Position numbers and translations under genes: made by a program
Part shown: positions 11,583 to 21,130 of the stretch, piece by piece
Numbering within the stretch: position 1 is the first letter of the stretch
How the letters are laid out: each line of letters begins with the position of its first letter
The notes under the pieces: model-generated
Database searches by the model: none
Told to the model about the DNA's origin: nothing
What the model saw: the letters and a program-made list of their open reading frames with translations, nothing else
Origin: Macrothele yani
Taxonomy: Eukaryota > Arthropoda > Arachnida > Araneae > Macrothelidae
Direction of reading: 5' to 3'
DNA: 64,000 nucleotides
Assembly (NCBI GenBank): GCA_039090855.1
Contig: CM076999.1
Span: 113,335,072-113,399,071, forward strand

Positions 11583-12896
11583 CACAGTGTGGAAAAAAAT
11601 TTAAGACTGGGTCTGTAAAATGAAATAGAAACAAGAAATTATAATTTGTTTTGGTTTGTTATTCAAATTAAGTCCCTCCAGCTTCAATACACTTGTTACA
11701 CCGATTTAATAATGATTCGAATGCCTGTTCCAGTTCACTTTGCGGATTTGCCTCCAAAGCACGCGTCGAAGCTGTTTGTATGGTCGAAATATCATCAAAA
11801 TAACACCCTTTTAACGGCATTTTAAATTTTGGGAATTAAAAAAAGTCGCAGGGTGCTAAATCCGGTGAATATGGTGGATGATTTAACACACAGATGTTAT
11901 TTTTCGCCAAAAATCTACGAACAAGAAGTGAGGTGTGACTGGGTGCATTATCGTGCAACAAACACCAACTGTTTTCATCCCGATATTATGGACGAATGCG
12001 ACGAATTCTGCCCATCAAACGCCTCAAAACATTTAAATAAAATTTACCAGTAATTGTTTGTCCACTTGGAACAAATTCTTTGTGGATAATAAATACCCTT
12101 ACTATCGAAGAATGTAATGAGCATTGTTTTGATTTTCGATGGAACTTTTCTTGTTTTTTTGGCTTGTAGTGAGTTTTTTGTCTTCCATTCCGCACTTTGT
12201 CGCTTTGTTTTAGGATCATATTGAAAACACCATGTTTCATCACCTGTAACAATCGATTTTTAGAAGTTTGGATCATTTTCAGTGGCTGAAATGATGTCTC
12301 TGCAATGTGCACTTCTCCTTGAATTTTGTTCATTGGTTAACGTGTGTGGAACAAATTTAGCACAGACTTTTGTTTTGCCCAAATCTTGATGCAGGATGGT
12401 TCGAATCGTTTATTTGTTGATGTTTAAAGACTCTTCCATCATTCTTAGTGACGCACATCGATTGTTTGCCACGAAATCACGCACTTTTTCAATAATCTCA
12501 AGTGTCCTAGATGAACTTGGTCTTCCGGTATGCTTATCATCTTCTAGCGTATCTCTTCCGTCCAAAAAGCATTTGTGCCACAGGAAAACATTTGATCTAC
12601 TTAAACAACACTCACCGTAAACTTGTTTCTTCATTTGGTACGTTTCCGAGGCACTTTTACCAAATTTTGCGTTAAATTTAATAACAGCCCTTTGTTCCAT
12701 CTTAATAATTCAACATGAAATAATTTTACTTCTGTAATGAACGGCCGTTTCGTTTGAGTTACTTTAACAACTGCACAGTACTTTTGGCAGAAAGCAAGCA
12801 GATGGTCACGGTTTATAACGCATTCGCGATTATACTGCTGGCGCCACCGTAGGCTGAAATCTAGCGCCAGTCTTAAAAATTCTTTGACGCACTGTG
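11583..12896 (-). mobile_element. mariner element with both terminal repeats
   Basis: Terminal repeats face each other: CACAGTGTGGAAAAAAATTT then AAGACTGG at the left, and the reverse complement of CACAGTGCGTCAAAGAATTT then TTAAGACTGG at the right. TA dinucleotides flank at 11581-11582 and 12897-12898. The minus-strand transposase starts at 12700 (MEQRAVIKFNAKFGKSASET) with the HTH block VFLWHKCFLDGRDTLEDDKH. Lower down, the first catalytic block TGDETWCFQYD and the third block YSPDLAPCDFFLF (mariner-type Asp) are visible, but stops and frameshifts interrupt, and the HDNA block of the second Asp is degraded. Total length of 1.3 kb is normal for mariner. Not autonomous. Confidence 0.85.
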
Positions 12897-12990
12897 TATA
12901 ACGTCAAATATGGCACCTCCAAGCGGATCACGCACTCCCTGCTTATTTGGTAATATTATAACCCATAAACAGAATATGCCCGCTCGATCT
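12897..12990 (+). repeat. Inverted second copy of Penelope-like sequence
   Basis: The reverse complement of this stretch matches 11216-11310 closely (shared GAGCGGGCAT, TTCTGTTTATG, ACCAAATAAGCAGG, GCCATATTTGACGTTA). The mariner at 11583-12896 therefore lies between inverted pieces of one Penelope-like family, an arrangement often seen where these retroelements insert as inverted partial copies. Confidence 0.7.
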
Positions 12991-13386
12991 TATATATATA
13001 GTTGACAGAATATGCCAAGGTCATACATAGTTGATAGGTACGAAATTATGCTGTTTCGAAGTAAGATGAATTATTTTGAAAAGTCCTGAAAATTACAACC
13101 ATTCACTTTCAGGCACTCGTATTGTAGACCTTTATTCTTTTACAAATCTACTACAGACTATAAAATTATAGTCTATAATTACAGACTATAAATTATAGTG
13201 TATATTAACGTGCTGCGTACTTACTGAACAAACATTATCGATAAATAATGCTGTTCTGCAACTCTATGTACGTTTTACTGCAGGAGTTCAACCTGTGAAG
13301 GTCACTGTGTTTCGATTTGATATTATACTACGCCTTAGCTCAACAGACGCCATGTTCAACTTTCGCCTCCGTGCCACGATACAGAT
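12991..13386. other. Intronic AT-rich stretch
   Basis: No coding motif is seen. It contains a short AT-rich dyad (ATTATAGTCTATAAT, 13164-13200) and a segment at 13095-13140 resembling 16050-16105, the end of the intron just before GMC exon 2 (shared TTCACTTTCAG, ACTCGTATTG, ATTCTTTTA). Confidence 0.5.
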
Positions 13387-14012
13387 CGACCACATCATCA
13401 TCATCATCATCATTGTCAACCATTATCAATCCACTGCTGGACGAAGGTCTCCCCAAGTTTCTTCCACAACGGTCTGTCTTGTGCCAGTCTCCTCCATGTG
13501 ACTCCCGCATACTTTCGAATTTCATCCACCCATATGTGGCCTTCTTTTGGGTCTTTTCCTGTCCCTTGGAATCCAGTCTAAAATTTCGGCTGTCCATCGA
13601 TGGTCTGTCCTTCTGGCAACATGTCCTGCCCATTTCCATTTAAGGGATTTTACTCTGATCATGATGTCTTCCACTCTTCTCATTCTTCGGATCCACGAGT
13701 TCCTCTTCTTATCTCTCCTGGTTACACCAAGCATGCATCTCTCCATGCTGCTTTGAGTTGTCTGCAGCCTTTGTATGTCTCTTTTAGTTAAGGTCCACGT
13801 CTCTGCGCCATACGTAAGCACTGGAAGGATGCATTGATCAAACACTTTTCTTTTAAGACATAATGGCATATTGCTCTTGAAAATTATAATGTTTCCTCCA
13901 AAAGCTCTCCAGGCAAGTTTTGTACGCCGATTAATTTCTTCATCAATGTGACCCTCACTTGATATCTGCTGTCCAAGATAAATGTAGGTGATGGTTATCT
14001 CCAGCTTTCTCG
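13387..14012 (-). mobile_element. RTE-type LINE, 3' end (copy 1)
   Basis: A 5'-truncated copy. The minus strand encodes the C-terminal part of an RTE reverse transcriptase polyprotein (MPLCLKRKVFDQCILPVLTY, then GAETWTLTKRDIQRLQTTQS and an HVARRTDHRWTAEILDW segment) and ends in a CAT/ATG trinucleotide tail at 13387-13412, typical of this clade. It is very similar to the copies at 20490 and 38785. A frameshift lies near the 3' end. Confidence 0.85.
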
Positions 14013-14164
14013 ACCAGATATAACTGTATAAATGTCAAAGCACTCAATAAACCATTCTACATAACTACTGAGTTATATAAAACTTTAAAATCATTTAAAA
14101 ACATTTAAAATGTTCAACACGTAACACTGGTTGTATCAATAGGCTCACACACTATTTTTCTTAT

Positions 14165-15378
14165 TACACTGAAGAGCAATTGAATTAGAGACAGCTGGCG
14201 TTATGCAAATGTGGCGCTGTGGGCGGCCCTGTAAACGGAAACGGCATGACGTATGCAGCGATCCGACAATATAAGAAGCGATGCGACGGGAATCAGTAGG
14301 AGTCGGACGCAGTATGAGTAAGACGAAGGATCTAAGCGTATTTGATCGTGGGCAAATTGTCGGGGCCCGACGAATGGGTCACTCCATCTCGGAAGTCGTG
14401 CAGCACTGGAATTTTCACGAGCCACTCTGTCACGGGTGCACCGTGAGTACATCGAATCCGGTAAAACCATCGCTGCAACGGCCAACTGTCGTGAACAACA
14501 GCGTGTGGATGAGCGGGGTCATCATCGGCTAGCTCGCATTGTAACAGAGTATAGACGGGCCACCGTGCAAGAAATCACTCGGCAATTTAATGCTGGTGCA
14601 CAAAAACGTGTAAGCAGCCACACCATCCAGAGCAATCTCCTCGCTATGGAACACAGAAACCATCGTCCCGCGAGGGTGGCGCTGCAGACCACACATCACA
14701 GGGTGCAAAGATTAGCACGAGCGCGGGAATATAGCCACTGGACCCTAGACATGTCGAAAAATGTTGCCTGGACTGATGAGTCGAGATTTCCCGTTGGTAC
14801 ATGCGGATGGCAGGATACGAGTCCGGCGCAAATCACATGAAGCAATAGATCTTTCTTGCCAGCAATGTACTCTTCAAGCTGGTGGGGGTGGCATTCTCGT
14901 CTGGGGACTGTTTACGTGGACTGAATTGGGACCCCTGGAACGTGTGCCATCGTCCCTTACACGTCAACGTTACCGGGATATCCTGGACGACAATTTGCTC
15001 CCGTTTGTGCGTCTTCAACGTCCCACTGGGGACCTCATCCTGCAACAAGAGAATGCAGCTCCCGAATGGTATCCAAATGGTTGGATGGACACTCCACCGA
15101 CGTGACCTCGCTTCCTTCGCCAGCTAGGTCACCTGATCTCAATCCCATCGTGCACATCTGGGATGTCATCGAGAGAGATGTTCGAGGCTCTGACCCTCCT
15201 CCATCAAATCTTCGTGAACTGTGGGAGCTTGTTCAGGGGTCATGGATCCGTATGGCTTCCCAACGCTTCCGGTGTCTTGTCGAGTCCATGCCGAGACGAA
15301 TCATCGCCGTCATCAGGGCTATAGGTGGTGCTACACGTTACTAGACAGGTATATCTAATTCAGTTGCTCTTCAGTGTA
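14165..15378 (+). mobile_element. Tc1-like element with both ends, frameshifted transposase
   Basis: Terminal repeats CACTGAAGAGCAATTGAATT and its complement (AATTCAGTTGCTCTTCAGTG) are bounded by TA at 14165-14166 and 15377-15378. The plus strand carries a Tc1 transposase from ATG at 14314: LSVFDRGQIVGARRMGHSIS, then in other frames the second HTH, WTDESRFP, GGGGILVWGLF, QQENAAP and SPDLNPIVHIWDVIERDV. At least three frame changes occur. The second catalytic Asp reads Glu and the third Glu reads Val. Length of 1.2 kb suggests a compact, dead copy. It is related to the copy at 22993-24005. Confidence 0.9.
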
Positions 15379-15423
15379 TATGGGGTATAGTAATTCACGT
15401 GTATGATACAAGGTACAAGTTTG

Positions 15424-15493
15424 TCCGCGCCGGATATCAAAGCCGGATCCCCTCACTCCGGAGTAAGTCGCTTTTCCAACTGAGTTACACGGA
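15424..15493 (-). repeat. tRNA-like module of a SINE
   Basis: The minus strand reads TCCGTGTAACTCAGTTGG, AAGCGACTTACTCCGGAGTG, then a degraded B box and GCGCGGA. It is the same tRNA-like head as in the SINEs at 17115 and 54332, but the T-loop is mutated, so a working tRNA is unlikely. Confidence 0.55.
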
Positions 15494-15917
15494 TAGAATG
15501 TCTCACGACAGATTTGTCGTCTTGACACATGTTTTTACCTTTGTGCGTCACAATGACCATTATCAGCGCTAGTGCCACAATGAAGGGAAGATAATATCTT
15601 ACTAGAGCTGAAGTGATAGTTTCCAATATCAAGCCGCAGTAACGAACCGCTAACACGCAGTTCGAAAATTCTTTTAGATAGTAAAAAGAAAGGAACAGTC
15701 ACAACTCATGATTAACTCTATGGTGTGTATTAAATCCAATGGTACTTGAGCTCCGAAGCACTGCACAGTTTCATGGATAAGATCGCCGGGCTATATTTAG
15801 TTAAAGTAGGCTGTAGTTGTTGGCAGCTATATTGAAAGCTATCTTCACACTTTTGTCATACTCTGAATGCACCGGAAACGACACTTGGGCAGTAACTGCT
15901 TTGAGCTTGTCCGGAAT

Positions 15918-16040
15918 TTAAACGGACACAACATAACCTCGCATTCGTGGACTCCAAATAAACCGAGTTATACTTCCTGATCAAGTATAACTTGGTTCGT
16001 TTGGAATCCACGAATGCGAGGTTATGTTGTGTCCGTTTAA
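15918..16040. repeat. 123-bp near-perfect hairpin
   Basis: Two arms of about 59 bases (TTAAACGGACACAACATAAC ... and its complement ending GTTATGTTGTGTCCGTTTAA) surround a centre of about five bases (TCCTG). Only a few mismatches interrupt the arms. It lies in GMC intron 1, 134 bases upstream of exon 2. Best read as a small foldback MITE. Confidence 0.85.
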
Positions 16041-16174
16041 CCTTGTGTATTGCAAAAATTCACTTTCAGATACTCGTATTGGGGACCTGTATTCTTTTAT
16101 TTCTTTGCTGCTACCATTACATAAAAACCCAAGAATGTATGCAGAACTGAGTTGTCAAAATGCTTTTCTTACAG

Positions 16175-16395
16175 GATTGAAGGAATGCCGCAGAATTTTC
16201 AAACAACCTGAAATGCGACGGCAGGGATTCACAGAATTCAGTACCCTGGTGCCCGGATGTGAGCCATACGTTAAAAATGAGGACAAATATCTGGCATGTG
16301 TTGCCACTTCGTTTACACTAACTGGCTATTTACCAGTTGGAACAGTAAGAATGGGAAAAAGCAGACAGCTCTGCTGTGGTTGGTCCAACACTCAG
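16175..16395 (+). CDS. GMC oxidoreductase, active-site exon with frameshift
   Basis: The acceptor is TTTTCTTACAG and the donor is CTCAG|GTAAGA. Translation from the exon 1 phase gives LKECRRIFKQPEMRRQGF, then PGCEPY, then an ACVATSFTLTGYLPVGTVRMG block, the family's 'c..r.ft.T.yHPvGTckMG' segment. The catalytic His is replaced by Leu (TTA). Right after MGK the frame fails: the in-phase reading is meaningless, while the next frame gives ADSSAVVGPTLR, the expected continuation. The shift maps to the five-A run in GGGAAAAAGC; four As would restore the frame. Donor phase then fits exon 3. Confidence 0.8.
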
Positions 16396-16486
16396 GTAAG
16401 AAATATCTGTTGAGTTTATCTTACTGTTTCGTAGAACAACATTAGACATTTTAAGAAGCGCTTATAGAGTAGTAAATCTGTTTATT

Positions 16487-18213
16487 CAGTAGTGCATTAG
16501 AACAGCAGTTATAAAAAAGAAAAGTGAAACACATAGAAAAAATGAGATATACAAAAATTCTCACCATGTCAGTTAATACTTAGTTGGGTAACCTTTAGCG
16601 TTAATTACGGCCTTACAACGCCTTCCCATGGAGTGAACCAAGTTTTTTAGTTCTGCAGCTGTTATAATGTGAAACCAAGATTGAATTATTGCTTATATTA
16701 ATTGGGTTTTATTGCTGGGTTGCTTCTGACTAACCAGTTTCTTTAGTCGGCTCGATAGATTTTCGATGGGGTTAAGGCCTGGATTATTCCTTGGCCATTC
16801 CAGCAGTGGAATATGATTATCTTGAAACCACTTTTTGCACACAGCAGCAACATGACATGGAGCTGAATACTATTGAAATATTATAAATGCTTCATTATCT
16901 TAGAAAAGATCAGGTGCGGAAGGCTTCAGTTTGAGCTCAAGTATTTCATTAATGTATTTTTGGCCATTTATATCCCAATTAATCACGCATATTCTGCCCA
17001 CACCTTTTGATGTCATACAACCTCAGATCATAACATTAACTGGGTGTTTCACGATACATGTAATGCAATCAGGATTCAAATCTTCTCCGCTTCTTCTCCT
17101 TACGTATTTTATGCTGTGACGTACCTGCCAGAAGGACGCGCACGACATAAAGGCAGATAGGAATCAGAATAAAATGTCCGCGTAGCTCAATTGGTAGAGC
17201 AACTTATTCCGGAATGAGTGGACCCGGGTTCGAATCCTGGCGCGGATAAAAATGACGGAGAAATTCACTTCATTATAATGCCCGGGAGATTTTGGTCTCA
17301 TGACTCCAAATAAAAATTTCCCATTGTTCCGCTGTCCAGTTAATATGGGTTTTAGCCCAGTTTAATCTTTTCAATCTTTGTTTGAGAGATAAAAATGGCT
17401 TTTTTTGTGGAATTCTAGATTTTAGACCAAATTCCTGCAGTCTGCGCCGAACAGTCCTTGCACTCAACTTCACATTGCATTGCGCCATTTCATCATGTAT
17501 ACACCCAGATGATTTTCTTCTGTCACCTAGGCACAGTCTCTTAATTCTTCTATCATCACTTGCTGTTGTGCACCTTTTCCTGCCTTTACCAGTCTGGTTT
17601 TGTATTGACTGAGTCTCCTTATACCTCTTAAAAAATTTAGAAATGCCACCTTTGGTTAAGTTTCCACCAATTTGTTTTCTAATTTCTTAATAACTCAAGC
17701 CTTGTTCACTTAATAGTATTTTTTTACATCGCTTTCTGGGTGACCAGTCAACTCTTTGCGCCATTTCCTTAATTTTATTACGTTTTACAATCTCACTAAA
17801 TAAAAGAACACACAAAAAGAAACCAACCAACTTGATAGCGATCACATAACACACGGACAAATGTCCTCCTCTCAGCTCCAATACATGACTTCAATTGCTG
17901 AATCCTACTGTGAGCTGATTGGCTTATTGCTAAAACAAGATGGCACCTGATTGGCTCTCTAAACACTCATGCTCATTAGCTACATTCAAATGAAGGAAAG
18001 CTACTTCATGTCAACCTAAGCAAGTTGTGCTTCCATTTTCTGATTTTTTGACTATAACTTTTCATAGAAGACAGATAATTGAACAAACTTTTTTGTATTA
18101 CATTCTTGATGAAATTATCTTTCCATTACTCTAAAAAAACGTGTTATGAGCCATCAAACCTCAAAAATACACTATTTCCAAAAGGTTTCCACAATTCTGG
18201 CCACTACTGTAGT
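16487..18213 (-). mobile_element. Tc1-like element split by a SINE
   Basis: Right end CCACTACTGTAG at about 18202-18213 pairs weakly with CAGTAGTG at about 16489. The minus strand gives a Tc1 HTH and first catalytic region at 17273-17488 (RTVRRRLQEFGLKSR, then AKTHINWTAEQWEIFIWSHE), and a C-terminal region at about 16560-16830 with a degraded NNPGLNPIENL block. The SINE at 17115-17277 interrupts the coding region. In the visible block the first catalytic Asp (usually SDE) reads His. Lies in GMC intron 2. Confidence 0.7.
17115..17277 (+). mobile_element. SINE with an internal complete tRNA-like cloverleaf
   Basis: A 163-bp repeat, also present at 54332-54484. The tRNA-like module at 17177-17246 can form a seven-pair acceptor stem (TCCGCGT with GCGCGGA), a D stem (GCTC/GAGC), an anticodon stem (CTTAT/ATGAG) and a T stem (CCGGG/CCTGG) with a TTCGAAT loop. 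The anticodon loop is irregular, with six bases between the best-paired stem strands. Unlike usual SINEs the tRNA part is preceded by about 62 bases of unrelated sequence (TGTGACGTACCTGCCAGAAG ...). A repeat is a better reading than a tRNA gene, because the flanks repeat at both loci. Confidence 0.75.
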
Positions 18214-18600
18214 TTGTAAACGTGCACAGAACATTTGTTGTGACCTCCGTACTTATGGAGCTAACCGACCGATTACAAGCATATCCTACTTCAGTAGCGA
18301 TCGAAACGGCAGAGGAAGAACGAGATTTCTGAACAGTTCTTACCATGGTTCTTCTGCCACATTCCGTCAATGTTTGTGCAGCCTTCCTGAACGTTTATTT
18401 ACTGTAGTTTCTCCGTCCTGCTTCCATCTCTTCACGACATCGCTTACAGTTGATTCTGGTATTTTGAGTTCAGTTGCAATGCTCTGTATGGATATGTTAC
18501 TCAAATGATGTCCTGTGACCATGCCACATTGGAACTCGGAAAGTTCAAGTCCACGCGACCTATTAGCTCCAAAAGAATTATTGATAACGATAGAACATCA
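18214..18600 (-). mobile_element. Tc1-like transposase N-terminal relic
   Basis: The minus strand (about 18580 down to 18214) gives LPEFQCGMVTGHHLSNISIQ, a paired-type HTH with VVKRWKQDGETTV, and a second HTH segment (RRTMVRTVQKSRSSS ... STEVTTNVLC) in another frame. It is interrupted by the end of the neighbouring element at 18213, so that element appears to have inserted into this one. Confidence 0.65.
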
Positions 18601-18701
18601 TTTTAGACTTATATGATTACGATAGAACATCCCAGCTTTATAACGTACCTCTCCACTCACAAGGCACTTTCCTGGGCAACCATTTTTTGCACTTATGATA
18701 A

Positions 18702-20135
18702 TACACTGGCGGAAAGTGAAAAAGAACACCAAGAAGGAATTGGCGGACGATCATGAAATTTGCATATGTTAATGGGGTCGAGTTTACGTAGGTGTGATGT
18801 TAATTTCGGGACCAACCGGTTAGCGCTAACGCCACAGCACGGCATAATATGCAAATTATCGTCGGTGGTATTTAAGGAGTACGGCGAAGTGAATGTAATC
18901 AGTCGTCGGCGTACGGACACGTGCGAAGACCCTGAAGAAGCTGCAATGCTTGGACATGGAAGACGTGTACGATTTCAGCAGTTATCGGACTTTGAGCGAG
19001 GTCGTCCAGTCGGACTCCGCGAGGCCGGGTGGTCGTATCGTCGTATTGCGGAACAAATTGGATGGGAAGTATCGGTGGTGATACGATGGTGGCGTAGATC
19101 GTCAGAGGAACATTCCCACACGAGAAGACGTGGAACCAAGAGTCACAGACGGACTGATGAGCAGACCGATCGACGCATAAGATGAGCGGCGTTGTCAAGC
19201 AGAACATCCACTGCGACGAAAATCCGAGCTGCCGTTGCACCTGAGGTGACTGTGCGAACAATCCGCAATCGTCTACTGGATGCAGGACTACGTGCACGTG
19301 TGCCTCTGGCATGTATACCTCTGACTCCAGCCCACCGTCAGGAACGATTGCAGTGGTGTCGCCAACGTCTGCACTGGAAAACGCAATGGCAATCTGCCGT
19401 GTTCAGCGATGAAAGCAGATTCTGCGTGGGAGCCTCCGATGGCCGTATGCGTGTTCGCAGACGCACAGGGGAGCGTCTCCATTCTTCTTGCATCCGCCAG
19501 CGACACACAGGGCCTACACCTGGCCTCCTGGTGTGGGGAGCGATCAGCTATCACTCACGTACACAACTAGTGTTTGTACCGGGTACGTTAAACAGCACCT
19601 CCTACATCAACAACATCATTCAGCCCGTTGCTGTGCTATTTGTAAGGTCAGTCCATTGTGGTGTTTTCCAGCAAGAAAACGCACGCCCACACACGGCACG
19701 TACAACGCAACATGCACTTCAGGGTGTGAGACAACTTCCAAGGCCTGCACGTTCACCGGATTTGTCCCCCATTGAGCACGTGTGGGATTTTATGGGACAA
19801 CGACTTATCCGGTCTCTACGGCCAGCCACGACCATCCCCGATTTACGCTTCCAGGTTGAGGATGCTTGGAACTCAATACCCCAAACTTACGTCCAACATC
19901 TGTACGACAGACTCCATGCCAGAATTGCACAGTGTGACGCAGTTCATGGCGGTTCAACTTCGTACTAACCATGTTACATGGAAATGTTATTTTTCAGTTT
20001 ACCAGCAAATACAGCTGTATTTTGCCATAATGTTTTGATCACGTTATCCTCTGTATTCCGTTATTATGCTGTATAAATTTCGTTGATATCAGACGTCTCC
20101 TTCTTGGCGCTCTTTTTTCACTTTCCGCCAGTGTA
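18702..20135 (+). mobile_element. Tc1-like element, almost complete
   Basis: Terminal repeats CACTGGCGGAAAGTGAAAAA and the complement (TTTTTTCACTTTCCGCCAGTG) are flanked by TA at 18702-18703 and 20134-20135. At 1.43 kb with a transposase frame interrupted by a single stop it is the best-preserved Tc1 copy in the window. It is inserted in GMC intron 2, about 120 bases upstream of the last exon, in the gene's orientation. Confidence 0.92.
18946..19968 (+). pseudogene. Tc1 transposase with one in-frame stop
   Basis: A single frame from ATG 18946 to TAA 19968 (340 codons) is broken only by TGA at 19183-19185, probably a CGA to TGA change. Domains in order: N-terminal HTH (FQQLSDFERGRPVGLREAGW), second HTH (VTVRTIRNRLLDAGLRARVP), first catalytic Asp in AVFSDESRFCVG, GLLVWGAIS, the second position in VFQQENARPHTA and the third in SPDLSPIEHVWDFMGQRL. 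The usual second Asp (QQDNA) is Glu, so the triad would read D-E-E. The start is chosen because the family N-terminus follows it directly. The protein would bind the terminal repeats and catalyse cut-and-paste transposition; this copy is unlikely to be active. Confidence 0.88.
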
Positions 20136-20252
20136 TTTATTAGTGTCCGAATACTTCTGATAATATAGTGTAGGTTTCTGTAATGTATTTTTTTCTGAAA
20201 TGTCATAATAACAAAAAATATAATTTGAAGTTCATCTGTGTTTTGCTTTCAG

Positions 20253-20391
20253 GGTGAAAGGCATTCGTCGGCTGAGAGTCGCTGATGCGTCTGTAATACC
20301 AACGATTCCCACTGGAACTACCAACAGTCCAGCTATCATGATAGGCGAGAAAGCTTCCCAGATGATCAAAAAGCGTATTTCCTGCTATTAA
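20253..20391 (+). CDS. GMC oxidoreductase, terminal exon
   Basis: The acceptor is TTTTGCTTTCAG. Completing Arg from exon 2, the exon reads [20 protein letters not shown], then [25 protein letters not shown] and TAA. This is the family C-terminal signature ('rGi.[11 protein letters not shown]...sGNtnaP.imIgEKaad.Ik'). Relatives have Asn or His at the catalytic position here occupied by Thr (GTTN). Reading the exon from the uncorrected exon 2 frame would give only [10 protein letters not shown] and a stop. No canonical AATAAA is seen close downstream. Confidence 0.82.
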
Positions 20392-20489
20392 ATTAAAAAG
20401 AAATGTTTCGAACGAAAATATTTTTGATTCTAGTAATTAATGACTTCATGGCTTCCTCTTATTACTTTCAGTATTATAAATATTTAAAA

Positions 20490-21128
20490 TGAAGATTTAT
20501 CGATTGATGGAGAAAAACTGGAGATGGCAGACACGTACGTTTGTCTTGGACAGCAGATGTCAAGTGAGGGTCACATTGATGAAGAAATTAATCGGCGTAC
20601 AAAACTTGCCTGGAGAGCTTTTGGAGGAAACATTATAATTTTAAAGAGCAATATGCCATTATGTCTTAAAAGAAAAGTGTTTGATCAATGCATCCTTCCA
20701 GTGCTTACGTATGGTGCAGAGACTTGGACCTTAACTAAAAGAGACATACAAAGGCTGCAGACAACTCAAAGCAGCATGGAGAGGTGCATGCTTGGTGTAA
20801 CCAGGAGAGATAAGAAGAGGAACTCGTGGGTCCGAAAAATGACAAGAGTGGAAGACATCATGATCAGAGTTAAATCCCTGAAATGGCAATGGGTTGGATA
20901 TACTGCCAGAAGGACAGATCATCGATGGACAGCCGAAATTTTAGACTGGATTCCAAGGGACAGGAAAAGACCCAGAAGAAGACCACATGGGAGATGGGTG
21001 GATGAAATTCGAAAGTATGCAGGGGTGACATGGAGGAGACTGGCACAAGACAGACCGTTGTGGAGGAAACTTGGGGAGACCTTCGTCTAGCAGTGGATTG
21101 ATAATGGTTGACAATGAGGATGATGAAA
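20490..21128 (+). mobile_element. RTE-type LINE, 3' end (copy 2)
   Basis: A 5'-truncated copy with an open frame of 188 codons (20524-21090): TYVCLGQQMSSEGHIDEEIN, the LPVLTYGAETWTLTKRDIQR block, then RWVDEIRKYAGVTWRRLAQD. It ends in GAGGATGATGAAATA, a short ATG-type tail. It lies 100 bases beyond the GMC stop codon, same strand, so a readthrough transcript would include it. Confidence 0.88.
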
Positions 21129-21130
21129 TA

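Larger units (their letters stand above)
3477..20391 (+). pseudogene. GMC oxidoreductase gene, 3' part (span of three exons)
   Basis: Three exons encode the C-terminal substrate-binding and active-site region of a glucose-methanol-choline FAD oxidoreductase of the insect glucose-dehydrogenase type. Phases match: exon 1 ends in phase 1 (ACAG|GTGAGA) and exon 2 starts by completing the Gly codon after TTACAG; exon 2 joins exon 3 as AG|G, restoring Arg in [15 protein letters not shown]. That last join is in frame only if one base is removed from the A-run at about 16356-16360, so there is either a frameshift mutation or an assembly indel. The family catalytic His (HPxGT) is Leu here (YLPVGT), and the second catalytic Asn/His position (GNTNAP in relatives) is Thr (GTTNSP). 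FAD-binding exons should lie left of the window. I favour a decayed or non-catalytic copy. Confidence 0.75.

Noticed and set aside
17177..17246. A functional tRNA gene
   Set aside because: Folds well, but its flanks are shared with the copy at 54332-54484, the anticodon loop is irregular, and it is embedded in a transposon; a SINE is the simpler reading.
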